Shown piece by piece: positions 35,662 through 48,125 of a stretch of 64,000 bases of DNA. Position 1 is the first letter of the stretch. The number at the start of each line of letters is the position of its first letter. The stretch comes from Lactuca virosa (Eukaryota; Streptophyta; Magnoliopsida; Asterales; Asteraceae): contig CAKMRJ010005412.1 in NCBI GenBank assembly GCA_928212115.1, forward strand, positions 248,373,932 to 248,437,931, written 5' to 3'. Under the pieces are notes generated by a model, which saw only the letters and a program-made list of their open reading frames with translations, searched no databases and had not been told where the DNA came from. The translations under genes and the position numbers were made by a program.

Positions 35662-35762
35662 TTAGGGTTTGACTGAAACGAGGATATGGGATCGCCGTCT
35701 CTTTTTAAAAAACCTAATTTGCGTTTCTTACGGAATGGGCTTCATAGATCGAGCTCGGCCCA
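35662..35762 (-). promoter_or_regulatory. Telo-box and site II elements of the RPL29 promoter
   Basis: On the minus strand AAACCCTAA (35662-35670) lies next to or in the 5' UTR and TGGGCC (35757-35762) upstream; TGGGCT is on the plus strand at 35736-35741. This telo-box plus site II pairing is established for plant ribosomal protein genes and favours proliferation-linked expression. Confidence 0.7.
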
Positions 35763-35845
35763 ATATTTGTTGAATATTTTGTGACCGTGTTCTGAAATAT
35801 ACCAAAGTTTACAGTATAATTTTATAATACTTTAATTGAAAAATC

Positions 35846-35916
<71 letters not shown>

Positions 35917-36480
35917 ATATATATTTTACGTGTAACATATTTGTTCAGCAATTCATATGATAGCATTTTTCCGAATTGTTTCTTAAACTAGTTTTTAGGA
36001 AATTATATAATGTAATTCGACTTCATTTTTTATTAAGCAATAATTTCAATATTTCATTAGCAAGTTATACTAAACCAATGTAGGTTTGAATGGTTTGACC
36101 ATGCATAGATTCAAAATTATCAGGTGCAAGAGGTAATAAATAGCACCATGGTATTTATTTTCCCAAAAAAGACCGAAGCCTCGGCAAAAACTAAATAAAG
36201 AATAAAAAATACAAAAGTCAACAGACTACAAACTAACTCAAACTAGGACACTCCCTATTTTCCAACCTATCCAAAGCTATTGTTTAAACCATTTTCTACA
36301 AACAATGGCAACTATACCACATAAGAGCAATACAAAACAAAAAGTTAGACTTTTCCTCACCAACAACCTTCAAAGAACTACACCAATCATTCCAAACAGT
36401 CCGGCTAAGGATCCACTTCAAGAAACCCCTTCCAACTCGAACCATGGTATTCATTTTTCCCTCATTGTTAATTGTTTTTC
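35763..36480 (-). other. Intergenic; (TA)n tract and possible LINE 3' remnant
   Basis: A (TA)n tract fills 35849-35925. The minus strand from about 36460 to 36120 reads like the worn 3' end of a LINE (a GC-neutral stretch ending CCGAGGCTTCGGTC then AAATAAATACCATGG), but no frame is open, so this is only a suggestion. TACCATGGT-like text occurs at 36145 and 36442. Confidence 0.3.
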
Positions 36481-36883
36481 TTAAGTGTGAGATTCATGTA
36501 TTACATGAATTTATTTAAAAAAAAAACTAAATACAAAATTCTAAACATTTGAAAAGTATGAATTTATAAGAAAAGTGAGAAAATATTAAGTTATAAAAAT
36601 TAAAGTGTTTTTTTTTTCTCTTTTAAATTTAAACAAATAATTTAGATAAATAAATAAAAAAAATTAATAATTCTTTAATTTGGTAATTTTGAAATTAGAA
36701 GTCATTAGTGAAATTGATATGCATTTATTATTGAATATAAATAGTATCTACAATTTAATAAAATAAAAAAACCAGAAAATGATATGTGTAATAAAAGTTC
36801 ATTTAAAATAACCACAAAGTTAAATGTGTCAAAATAAATGAGAATGTAACATGTGATAAAAAAATCTTTATTTATTAGGGAGA
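36481..36883 (-). mobile_element. Diverged Helitron copy
   Basis: Read on the minus strand it starts TCTCCCTAATAAATAAAG and ends with hairpin ATTCATGTA/TACATGAAT (36492-36510) and TCTCACAC, matching the Helitron at 6682-7085 along its length. The terminal CTAG has become TTAA, so it is probably immobile. Confidence 0.65.
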
Positions 36884-36976
36884 ATTTCTAAAATATTACC
36901 ATTATAGCAACGAGTAAACTTTTGTTTTGAATTATGATTACATGACACAAATTAACATGTTTTTCTACAATGTTAA

Positions 36977-37017
<41 letters not shown>

Positions 37018-37447
37018 TAATGGGATTACTCATTATTGCAAGTGGCAGATCACCCATTCCCATATATAACAAAGAATGATTTTGGAAGTACAATGTTGTC
37101 ATAACCAAAAAAAAAATTAAAAACTACATTTTATGTCTTGTATTTTGCCCATTTATTACCATAGGTTAATGACGAGCGAAATTATATGTTTGTCAAAGCA
37201 TATAACTTTATTTGTTTACATCAAACATTCATTCACCTTATTATTACTTTACTAAACAATAATACTATAATAGCATCAACTCCTCGTTTCCATTCCCATT
37301 TTTTCTAATATCACAAACCATTAACACAAACCATTAACTCAAAACCATCGTGCCCTCTTTCTCATAAAAATACAGACAGACGAGCAGACACAACTTGCCT
37401 CATACTTTATGCATTTACAACAGTCAAAACACAAACACCAACATCTT
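36884..37447. other. Intergenic, presumed CAMTA 3' region
   Basis: Contains an (ATA)n microsatellite at about 36978-37014. The part nearest 37447 should hold the CAMTA 3' UTR. Nothing else recognised. Confidence 0.4.
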
Positions 37448-40400
37448 CTATTTCTCCATGTCAGTTGGAGGGTCAAAGCTCTCATTATACTCAATCTGCA
37501 AAAAAATAAATATTTAAAAGTCAAATAAATGAAAGTATGTTATTTCTTGCATTTAAGCACTAGAATACACATACGGATGCTTGGATGTGTTGTAGCTTCA
37601 TTTTTCTGTATTCTTCTTGAGCTAGTTTTGATCTGAACATGGCTTGAACCCTAACAACCGATCTCTCAACACGCTCTTCAGCTTGCTTCCTACTTGCATG
37701 GAAAAATCCTTCTTCCCCATCAACATTCTCCTGCTTCTCATCTTTATCAGCATCCACTTGAAGACCCCGAAACCCTTTTCGCTTCAATCGCCAACGCAAT
37801 ATCGCTTTCTCAAGCACTCCGACCGACCACACTATCTTCGTGTACTGTCTTCTCACTTGATGACCCCGAAAAATTGCCTAAATTCAATAAACACATCATT
37901 AGTCACCAAAACAACAACACTCCCCCAATCTCATGATAAAAGAAACGAATCTGAGCAACACAGGACTGAATCTCAATCTCAGTAGATTGTGTCAGCAAAG
38001 CCACTCTGTCACTTACAATAACCTGTCAAACTTACTTGAATTCTTATGGCTTGACGACGTTTATTTAAGAAATCTTTTCGTATCTTCCAAGTACGGAACC
38101 TATACTGTATCCGTACAGCAGCCGCCATTTGTTTTTTCGATTCATGGTTACGGAAGGCGTGTTGGATCCTCATGGCGGCTATAATACACCGCGCTTCGTC
38201 TTCCGGATTGGAAACTTCCACTTCTTTTGTCTTGAGTTTAAACGACTGCTCCCTAAATGCCGCCTGTATACGGGCGGCAGCATCCGCAGCTGTTCGGTAG
38301 GCCGCCAGGGTGTCTTTCAGATACTGCTCCTCCTCGCTGACGTGGATTGATGACGTGTCTGGGACAACAGGTTCATTAGCTGGGAATGTGCTTTGTAGTG
38401 AGCCGCTAACGTTTCCGGCTAATGTCATGGCCTCAAAATGTGCTACGAGTGCCTTTTCAGCTAGATATGCAGCTAATCCTTCGTACCCATTTTTGGATGC
38501 CAGGTCAGCAGGTGTGTATCCACTCGGGTTTTCTGAAGTTGGGTCAGTTACTAAATTAGGGTTTGCCCCTGCCGAGAGAAGAGATGCCACCATCCTTTGC
38601 CTAAACATTATTAAAAAAAAGTTCAGAAAATTTTACGAATGAAAGGGATAAATTCAACAAATAGTAACATACTTTCATTTATTTGTGTGCTATACTGCTA
38701 CATCATCTTACTTTCATTTTTTTCCATTAAAGCATTGAAATTTCGTTTTTTTTTCTTATTAAGGCATTGTACTTTGAAAAATCTACCCACATATAGCGTT
38801 GCACTTCCAATTATAGCATTGTGCTTTCACTTTTTTCTTATAAAAACATTATAACTTCGAAAAATCTATCCGATTGTAGCATTCTACTTTCTTTTTCTAT
38901 TAAGGAAATTACACTTTAAGAAATATACTCAATTATAGCATTGTACTTTCAATTTGTTCTAATTACGAAATAATACTTTGAAAAATGTATCAAATCATAG
39001 CATTGTAATTTTGATTTTTTTTTTCTTATTATGACATTATACTTTGAAAGCTCTACCCAATCACAACATTCTACTTTAACTTTTTTCTTATTAGGACATT
39101 TTACTTTGAAAAATCTACCCAATTATAGCATTGTAACAGGGTAGATTTTTCAAAGTACAATAAACAAATCAAAAAAAGTACATTGCTATTTCTCACATTA
39201 AACCCTTATATGAATAGAATAACACACAAGAACCATACCTCCCATGGTGTGCAGCCCAATGAAGAGCAGTCCATCCAAATTTATCACGAAAATCTAAGGA
39301 TAACCCAGACCACGAATACGGGTAAATCGCCCAATTATAATCCAAAATTGCACACAAATGAATAATTCCTAATCCTTCATCATCACGAACAGGAATCTTC
39401 CCACCTTCCAACACTCTTTCCAAAAGCCACTCAAGTAATCTATTTTGCAATGTGAGCTCCATTAAGCTATTTCTCGCTCGTTCAAAAGGTACTCTTTTTT
39501 CCATAATTGCCTTCACCAAAAAATCCCAACTATTCACAATATGTCGTGTTTTTTGAGCGAATATTATCGCGTCCTTCAAAGTCTTCTGTGGTATTTTACT
39601 CGATAAGATTTCTAGACTCTTGGATGTGGAGAAAAGCAAATGAGCTAGTCTCATATTGATTTCGAGTTCTTGCCAGTCTGGCTTCTCGTTGACAGGTGTC
39701 GGTAGATTAGTGGTGGGAGGAGGAGGAGGAGGACGGAATTCGAATTCCATCACCTGACTGATGGGGTTGTGGCAATCAGAACTCAGGAATAGATTCACGA
39801 TTCCGGGGTTTTGTGGAGGAATCATACATCGGAAAACTCCGGATTGAACAAATTCTAATTGAACAAAAACATCCCCACATACACAAAATATATTCGAGTT
39901 CATTAGGTGGATATACTTTTTGTTAAAATCTCCAACCACTAAAATCTGCAGAAAAGAAACACAAATATAATACATTATGCTATTTCCTTTACTTTGACAT
40001 TAATTATTTAGAAAGTTTAAGAGAAAAGTACCTTTGTTTCTTCAGTTGTTAGAGCCCATGAAGGGGAGACATCAGTTATGTTGAAAATTTTATCAGTGGA
40101 ATTAAGTTCATTGTGATCACCATTGAAAGGTGATAATGGATGTTGAAGTGGATCATCTATTGATCCAGGAGAATCTGTGATGATGTAATTCATCCATCTT
40201 CCAAAACTTTCTTGTGTTGGTAATCCATCTTTGTGCATTGTGTTTAAGACATCAATGCCTAAATTTGCAATTTGAGCATTTTGTCTACTTACATTGTCAA
40301 ATGATCCGTTTGATATATATTGGTTAGTTTGATCAAGTTGTGCAACATTTCCTGCAAAATAATAGATCCACATATGTAAATAATTATATAAATATAATCC

Positions 40401-41657
40401 TTTATCATCAAGAACCTTTCATGTCTATTACAACTGAAGGATGTTTTTTGTTCTTCATTAAGTATTGTATGGGTAAAGTGTTGTATGAACAAAGTTTTGT
40501 TTCTTTTTTGGACTAAATTAACTGTTGAATATGAAAATGATCATTTTACCCTTCTGTCTAGAAGTGATGTTGAATAATAAATGATTGTTTATTTGAGTTA
40601 TTAATTATAATTGTAGACAACCGCGATACAAAAAAAAGTATATATTTACAATAACATTGTACTTTCATGTATAAATAATAGAGATTTTCGTGTATTACAT
40701 GATAAATTTTCATATTTGTGTCATTTTGGTATGAATGACATCAAATGGGTAGATGAAATCTTTTTGATTTTTTTACAATAGCATGATATTTTTGTACTAT
40801 TTGAATGTCAATTTCTTGCAGATATCATGAAAATTAATAAATGAATAACTATTTTTTGTTCTCACTTTTCATCTTTATTTCATACTACATAAGTTTCATC
40901 AACATTAAATTTAAATCTTTTAATACCTAGATAGATATACTTTAAAAAGAAATAAAGAAAGGAGAGAGTTTGGTTAAAGGGTAGCAAAGTAAAAAAATGA
41001 GTTCTTGATGGATAATAGCACTAACCTCTCACTTAACCCATTAAGTCCATTTGTTTACATTAAGTCAAAAAGAAACAACACTATATATCCGTTTAGGTTA
41101 AGTTCTGTATGCATTAAGTCCATTAAATCAGATATAAACAACACATAAACCAAATTCACTACCTCCTTCAGATCCACTCAACTTATCGGAAGTTGGAATC
41201 ACAAGCTCATCCCATTCCAGGGTATTGATTTCATGAATTCTCATCTCATGATTTATTGCTGTCTCATTAGGCTCTGTTGAATCCCCAAAAAAGAGAAAAA
41301 TAACATTTATCCTTCATTATTATTGTTCAATAGAAGTGTTTGACTTTTAATCAAAGTTTTCTTGATGTTCATTAATAAACTTACACACCAGTAAAGTACA
41401 CCTGATCAACCCCATCAATTTCTTCTGAAAGATTTGATGAAGTAGGTGGGTCCGAGCTAGAATTGGAGTCAACAGTCAACCCTGGAGACCCTTGCAACTG
41501 CATCATATGTTCAGGCAATTTTCAACACATATAGTGGTCATACTCATATCTACAAGAATTGATAACTTTTTATGTGAACAAACCTCTTGAGTGTCACGAT
41601 AATGAACAAGTACAATATGTTCCAGCTTCCTGTAACATAATGAAATTAAACAATGAT

Positions 41658-41724
<67 letters not shown>

Positions 41725-42986
41725 AGGAACATCTTGAAGATATGTATTGTAAATATCCATGAAATCTTGGATTATTGCATACTTATCAAGAAGCCAGTAA
41801 CATCTACGAACAAAGGTTGACCGGTCTTCGCCATGTGCATAATAGACATGAATTCTTTCATTGTTTCCAACCTGTAGCAACAGCAATGAGAGATTGTATA
41901 TAATCACAAAGTTTATAAAGAAAGAACAATATATGCAAGAAACTAATGCTCTATTGACTATTCCACACAAAATAAAAAGGTAAAATCATGTATAAAAAGT
42001 AAAAACTAAAACTCACCTTCAAGTGTTCATGAGCTTCTTTTACAGTTTTTCCATCTTTTTTCTTTTTCCAGTTATGCCCATCTTTCCGGAAATTTCTGAG
42101 CATCTTCCGGTCAAATAGGACGATAGTGCCACCTATTAGATTGCAAAGGAAAAAAGATTATCTTCCAAGCTATAAAGCTCAAACGAAATTACAATAATAA
42201 CAATTACACATAAGATAATAAGAACAGTAGTAAAGAGTGATATTAGAGAAGGCATCATGGGCTTTTTATAATTACTTGAAGGCAAATTAACCGGTTTAAC
42301 ACTGATGCTGAAATGCTTGTGGTTATAAAGTACTGCATGAATCTCATTTGGACGAAGCCATCTTGTCTTTGCTTCCTCCATCATGTTGGGCACATCCAAA
42401 TCTGTTAATGGAGTTAAGAATCAGACTCGGTAGGAAGTAAAAAATGAATTCAGATATCATTTTTCCTCAACTTCAGTTAAAACATAAGCATAAACAACAA
42501 TTTTAGCAACAGAAAGGGAGTGTTTGGATGTGCGTTTTGAAAGTGCTCTGATTATTGGTACCTCGATTTCTGGAGTTTGGATAACTTATCAACCTACTTC
42601 TGCTTATGATTATCGTATTATTAGGGCTCAAATAATATGTTTGATTATAGCTACAACAAAATTGATCATCAAAGAGTAGAGTAAAATTAGCAATCACAGA
42701 GTCTGTTTGATCGGTCAATACCATGAAAAAACGATTATTACAGTTTCAAGAGCAGAAGCACATTTAGATATCATCCACATTTGATTGCTAATTTGCAATC
42801 AATTACAAGATCACATATTCGCTCACAAAACGCACATCCAAACACCAGCAGAGTCAAAAATGCAATCCAGTATAGAAACAAAAACGATATGCATAAACTA
42901 GAAAAGTTCAGAATCAAACACACACCTTCCATGGTTTTGAAGCCATGAATCTCTGAACCAACGAGTCCGGACACCGCAGGTTCCAT
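37448..42986 (-). CDS. CAMTA5: Calmodulin-binding transcription activator, CAMTA5/6 type
   Basis: Twelve exons: 42926-42986, 42276-42401, 42017-42132, 41783-41871, 41584-41629, 41402-41497, 41163-41271, 40032-40351, 39239-39945, 38036-38600, 37575-37877, 37448-37495; GT-AG throughout, 861 aa. The CG-1 DNA-binding domain (residues about 21-146) has TRWLRPNEIHAVL, GTIVLFDRKMLRNFRKDGHN and HVYYAHGEDRSTFVRRCYWL. A TIG domain starts at about 322 (ILVVGDFNKKYIHL), ankyrin repeats at about 500-610 (GWTALHWAAHHGR, GYTPADLASKNGYEGLAAYL), then IQ motifs (AARIQAAFRE, AMRIQHAFRN, AVRIQYRFRT) and the CaM-binding helix VWSVGVLEKAILRWRLKRKG. It is a nuclear, Ca/calmodulin-responsive activator of stress genes. 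Exon 7 uses the second AG of an ACAGAG acceptor; using the first would give an early stop. SEIHGF near the N-terminus favours CAMTA5/6. Confidence 0.95.
38650..39180. repeat. Degenerate tandem repeat in CAMTA intron 9
   Basis: About seven diverged copies of a 60-75 bp unit built on ATAGCATTGTACTTT, CTTATTAAGGCATT and TTTGAAAAATCTACCCA fill most of the intron. The final part (GGGTAGATTTTTCAAAGTAC) is an inverted piece of the unit. Confidence 0.8.
41660..41706. repeat. (TA)n(GA)n microsatellite in CAMTA intron 5
   Basis: A TA run is followed by a short GA run up to about 41723, between exon 5 and exon 4 of CAMTA. Confidence 0.9.
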
Positions 42987-44055
42987 ATCGGAGAAGGAAC
43001 CTCTAGTTTTTTTAGTTAAATCCAAGGAATATACAACGAAGCTTCAAAAAGTAGCCAAGTTCAGTAAGATTGATTGGAGTCCGGATCAACAATATAATAT
43101 TCAATTCAAAATTCTACCAAAATACCTAATCCCGTATATCAACTACCCCAAACGAATCACTAGGATTGACTTTCAGTAGCCACAATTCCACAAATCAGGA
43201 GCAGAATCAAATTATTAGTAAAAACCTACAGAAACGCAAGAGAAGAGAATAACCCAAATCGATTATCTAGCGTATATGTAGAGACAGAGGAAGGATATAA
43301 AACTTAATCAAATCAACAATTGAAATAGTAAAGACTCGGTTGAGCAGTCAACGCTCTGTTTTCTCACCGTGGAAAAAAGAAAAAAGTGTTCTTTTAGAAC
43401 TGTCGGTAATTTGGTATAGGGTTTGATGTGTAGTTGTGATGTTCTACAAACCTTATTATGATCTTAATGTTTGATTTCGAGTTGTGATGTTTTATAAACC
43501 TTATTGATAAAGTTGTGAACGGATAAACTTTATGGTCGATTTCAAACTTAAAAGACATTTTTTTTTTATACTGACATTGGGTTTTTTAGTAGAAATAACG
43601 GATTTTTTAAGGTTTAAAAAACAAAGACTAGGGTAATTAAAGATAAACAATGTTGGATTAGTTTTGATAAAATGTAGGTTTCTACTCTAGATATTAAGAT
43701 CTTAGTCCATATCTTGCTTCATAACCAGTCTTAATATTATCTAGATTGTTTTTTTTTTATAAATTCTTAAAATTATAAAGCCATAAATAATATCAAGATC
43801 TTTAACAAACATAATTTAATTAAACTCAAAGAAAATCCACTTATGTCTTTTCAAAATTATTACAATACTATTTGGTTTGCTAAAAGTTAAGAGATAATAT
43901 ATAAAATGAACTATAGAATTTCATTGAAGGTTTCAAAACATTATTTAATTATAATACCTTTAAAGTATGTCATAAACCTTTAAAGTAAGTAATATTTATA
44001 TAAGATGACCAAAATGACAAGAATAACCTTAGGTATAATTGTTTGATATTTAAAA
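42987..44055. other. CAMTA upstream region
   Basis: The first few hundred bases should contain the CAMTA 5' UTR and promoter; no defined element is asserted. GTTGTGATGTT and ATAAACC motifs recur at 43434-43500. No other gene. Confidence 0.4.
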
Positions 44056-44300
44056 CTATAAACATAAACTCTGCTAAAGAAAAGCTTATACCAAAACTTG
44101 GAAACAAAAACAAAAGTCCCGAGCATCTCGCAAGTCGGAAAGGAAGAAGTGGGGTAAGTGGGTCGTTGTGGTGTGAATGTGCATTATCCCAAATTTTTCA
44201 GATTTAAAAGCTGATAGTATATATTATCCATGAGTTTTTGAAAAAAATTATGCGTTTTGAGTTAAAAAAAATCTACGGAATCAACATGTTGGTTTTTAAC
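44056..44300 (+). repeat. Uninterrupted copy of a duplicated segment (empty site)
   Basis: Closely similar to 53310-53479 plus 56453-56590, sharing GAGCATCTCGCAAGTCGGAA, AAAAGCTGATAGTATATATT and ATCAACATGTTGG. Here TATATATTA (44218-44226) occurs once, while the other copy carries a MULE between two TATATATTA. It shows the pre-insertion state. Confidence 0.85.
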
Positions 44301-44313
44301 TATATATATATAT

Positions 44314-44365
<52 letters not shown>

Positions 44366-44376
44366 TATATATATAT
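44301..44376. repeat. (TA)n tract
   Basis: Near-uninterrupted TA repeats bordering element A. Confidence 0.95.
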
Positions 44377-44377
44377 G

Positions 44378-44582
44378 TAAAGGTTCAAATTATAACAAAA
44401 AAAAGGTTAAGAACCGTAAGAACCTCTAATTTTAGATGTTTATAAAGGGTTTAGGGTTTAGGATTTAGGGTGTTTATAAAGGGTTTAGGGTTTAGGGTTC
44501 TTAACCTTAAACCCTAAACCCTTTAAAGTTAGAGGTTCTTAGGGTTCTTAACCTTTTTTGGTTCTCATTTGAACCACTCCCT
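44378..44582. mobile_element. (TA)n-embedded MITE A with telomere-like core
   Basis: Inverted ends of about 50 bp (AAGGTTAAGAACC and AGAACCTCTAA on the left; their complements on the right) abut TA tracts on both sides. The core at about 44449-44521 contains GGGTTTAGGGTTTAGG and, inverted, CCCTAAACCC. Confidence 0.75.
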
Positions 44583-44586
44583 ATAT

Positions 44587-44588
44587 AT

Positions 44589-44623
<35 letters not shown>

Positions 44624-44634
44624 TATATATATAG

Positions 44635-44669
<35 letters not shown>
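44587..44669. repeat. (TA)n tract with interspersed GA
   Basis: Separates elements A and B. Confidence 0.95.
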
Positions 44670-45889
44670 GGAAAAATTAAATTGAGAACCATTATTAATC
44701 AAGGAACCAAGGAACCAATTCAAAGCGTCAGAATTTAAAGCGATCAACGACAAAAGGAAGGGTTGTAAATTTTTATAATGGACGCACATGTACCGGATTA
44801 TAACAAAACTCACTTCCTTTTTTTCATTTAAAATTTTTTTTAGGCCAAGTTGTTTATCGAAAAAAAACCGAATATACCGTTGTTCACGATTTTTCGTCCT
44901 CTTTCCATAGAGATCTATGATGATATATAAAAAACGAACTTTTTTTTTCAAAAAAAAAAACCCACTTAATTTTCTTAGTTTTTTTTCAATATTTAAGTTT
45001 ATTTTTATAAAAAAAAACTAATTATACCAAAAATATTAATTTTTTGTACTCTATTAATAAACATCAACACCGACTAAAAAAAAAAAAACCCTCGAACAGT
45101 ACAGATTCACACTGTGAATCTAAACTGTAAATATTTCAATTTTTAACATTCACAATATGAAAAATCTCGAACAGTTCAGATTCACATTGTGAATCTGAAT
45201 TATTATTATACACACTGTGAATCTGAGAAGGTTCAAAAAAAAAACTCGATCAGTGTAGATTCACACTGTGAATCTAAACTGTAAGTATTTCAAATTTTAA
45301 CATTCACAATGTGAAAAAGCTCCGATCAGTTCAGATTCACACTGTGAATCTGACTTCTTATTATGCACACTGTGAATCTAAGGAGGTTCATAATGTGAAT
45401 CTGAATAGGTTTACAATATGAATATGAACAGGTTCACAATGTGAATCTAAACTGAAATAAAGTTTTTTTTTTTAGCTTGAATATTAATCTATGTTTAAAA
45501 AGTACAAAAAATATGAATTTTGATATATTTATTAAATTTTTTTCTATAAAAAAATAGACCTTAAATTTTTTCATCAAAGAAAATGAAGTGAGTTTTTTTT
45601 CGAAAAAAAAAGTTCGTTTTTTATATATCATCATGGATCTCTATGGAAAAAGAACGAAAAATCGTGAACAACGGTATATTCGGTTTTTTTTCGATAAAAA
45701 ACATGGCCTAAAAGAATTTTAAACGAAAAAAAGTGGTGAATTTTTTTGTAAATGGTGGATTTTTTGGTATAATCTGGTGTGTGTGCGTCAAATGTAAAAG
45801 TGTACATCTATTTCCTTGGCCGTTGATCGTTATGATTTCCAACGGTCACGATTGGTTCCTTGGTTAATTATGACTCTCTATTGAACCTC

Positions 45890-45894
<5 letters not shown>
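44670..45894. mobile_element. (TA)n-embedded element B with palindrome array
   Basis: Ends AATCAAGGAACCAAGGAACC (left) and TTGGTTCCTTGGTTAATTAT (right) are inverted. Further inside, GTACATTTGACGC-like segments and CGTTGTTCACGATTTTTCGT also recur inverted. The centre (45100-45460) holds an array of AGATTCACACTGTGAATCT palindromes. No transposase. Confidence 0.75.

Positions 45895-45925
<31 letters not shown>
45895..45925. repeat. (TA)n tract
   Basis: Separates elements B and C. Confidence 0.95.
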
Positions 45926-45931
<6 letters not shown>

Positions 45932-48065
45932 GGTAAGGATCAAATGAGAACAAGAACGCGATAACAGTTCTTGACCAATCAATATATAATGGCATATTAG
46001 TAATTGTATATTTTAATTAAATTAAAATAAAACAAAATTCAATCAAATTTCGTTAAATTTAGGATCGGTTACCAAAAAAACATAGAAATATTCTATTTTT
46101 TATTTTTCTTATTAATCGGATTTCACGTAAATTATACGCCAATCGTAAATGAATAAAAAAATAAACTATCAATCATAATTGATTATATTATAATTTGACT
46201 TTATACATTTATATTGACACAATTGTACTTAACGATTAAAATCACTTTGAGACCATGTATTCATATATACATGCACATTTTCATTCATAAATATAAAATA
46301 TTATATTTTTTTAATGAATACAAATATAATTGTAATTGAACAACGAACATTATATAAAAAAAATCAATACATTGTGATCTTAAATGAATATAACACAAAT
46401 TAGAGATAAAACATCAAATTTACAAAAAATAAATAAACAAAACACATTTACAATCATATATGAATACAATTATAATCACAAAGGAAAAATTACAATGTCT
46501 TAATATAAATAAATTCCGGCTCCTTCCAAGTTGTTGTCCATGTACATTCATCATTCATCCTTATAATCCTTTAGCCCTTCCGTATTAACTTGGTCAATCT
46601 ACAAGAAATCAAAGAACTTTTTTTGTATTATTTGTCAACAAAGTGCTTAACTCATTAACCAATTTGTTTTCTAAATTGCTTTATTAAATCAAAATGTAAT
46701 AAACAGAAAAATAGATTATCATTAATGAATAAAATTTTATAAAAATAAAAAAACTGAAAGTTGAAAATCAATTTTACAACAATAAAAAATGAATACAGTG
46801 TATCCAAATACTTAACATTTAATAAAAATAATGCAACAATAAAAAATGAATACAGTGAATCCAAGTCAAAATCTCTCGCAAAAAGACTGATTGTGACTAG
46901 GATGAATGAAATAGACTAAAGAAGTAAAGATACATCTCAATTATCCGAACTCCCCACATATTCAGATAAGACAGTAATCAAGTACATCTTCATTCCGATT
47001 AATTATGCCCTAGAAATCCTCATTCTGATTGCAGATATATCGCATAGTCTATTGCTAAAGACTATTGCTTCGTACATGACAGCAGTAGAAAGGGTAAAGA
47101 ATATGATAATTGAATATAATACAAAACGATGGTTGACCTGTTCGTATTGCTGCTACCGTATTCATAAAGCGCAGATGGACTCCTTAGTGATACCTGCCTT
47201 TGGTGTTAATGTATTATCATGTAATAATTTTGCAATTTGAAAATGCTCTTCTCACAGACATTTTATCGAGCACCTTATGTGCATAGTTCATCTCCCTTTT
47301 TTAGTTTTTTTTAAAACACGTATGTTAGATCCATCTCTCCTGCGCTCAATCATCCAATTCAGTGAATTGTGAATAGAGAAGAAACATTTTGAGATGGAGA
47401 AATGGAATTAAAGAAACAAAGTCGAAATTGAAATTACATGTTTTTTAAGTATGTCATTAGACACCTTCTGTGCACAACCCGTGTTCTTTCTTTTGTTAGC
47501 CTTATGAGCTTTAATAGCTGGACTACCGTATTCATAAAGCTTGCTATTGGAGGAGAAGACGACGACGACAGTAGCATCGCAGAGAACGGAAAGTTGTTGC
47601 GCTTTCTTGTTTAACCCTGATCTCTGCTTAGAAAATGTCACTTGTCTGCTATTCTTGTCTTCAATTCGCTTCATCTCCAACTTTTCTCCGACCCATCGTA
47701 CCCCTAGATCTCCTTCGGACCTAACTTTTTCAGTTCCGATATGGTGTATGGTGGTGACGGCTCAATTAGGGTTTAAAGGTTTGAAATTAGTATTTAGAGA
47801 GTGACATGAAGAAGGATACGTGAGTGAGAGAGAGAGAGGGGCAAAGAGAGATTCCAGCAACTTACAAAAATAGGTTAACATGTAATGACCATATTACCCT
47901 CTAGACTATTAAAAATTTACAATCTCATCCCATGACTTTTAGAAATTTATAATTTCATCTCATGACTTTTATAAATTATATTAGCCTTAGATCATAATAT
48001 TTGAAGAGCTCATATTTGTTCTCGCGTTCTCAACCTTTTTGGTGTTCTCATTTGATCCTACTCCT
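45926..48065. mobile_element. (TA)n-embedded element C carrying a MADS-box exon
   Basis: Left end TATAGGGTAAGGATCAAATG and right end on the other strand TATAGGAGTAGGATCAAATG, followed by GAGAAC in both, form inverted repeats next to TA tracts. No transposase is visible. Inside lies a broken MADS-box first exon (47408-47696). The rest of the interior (46000-47040) is AT-rich and unrecognised. Confidence 0.7.
47408..47696 (-). pseudogene. FLC-like MADS-box exon 1 fragment
   Basis: From ATG at 47696 the minus strand reads MGRRKV, then one extra G (47678) shifts the frame into EMKRIEDKNSRQVTFSKQRS, GLNKKAQQLSVLCDATVVVV and FSSNSKLYEYGS, a nearly full MADS domain. K-Q-R replaces the usual K-R-R and L-N-K-K the usual L-x-K-K. 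A possible donor GT lies within TACGGTAGTCC at about 47524, where MIKC exon 1 normally ends; the following residues look intronic. AQQLSVLCDA and MKRIEDKNSRQ favour the FLC clade. A second trace (CTACCGTATTCATAAAGC) lies at 47153-47170. Confidence 0.85.
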
Positions 48066-48085
48066 ATATATATATATATATATTA

Positions 48086-48125
<40 letters not shown>

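Noticed and set aside
36120..36460. LINE element on the minus strand
   Set aside because: Text is suggestive of a LINE 3' end but no frame or poly(A) with target duplication supports it; listed only as a possibility.
38129..38642. Plus-strand frames opposite CAMTA exon 10
   Set aside because: Antisense shadows of a well-supported exon.
41503..41970. 155-aa minus-strand frame in the CAMTA region
   Set aside because: It runs through CAMTA exon 4 and then into intron with a TA tract; the spliced exons explain the coding part.
44449..44521. Interstitial telomere
   Set aside because: Only two or three imperfect GGGTTTA units, inverted, inside a MITE; not a telomeric array.
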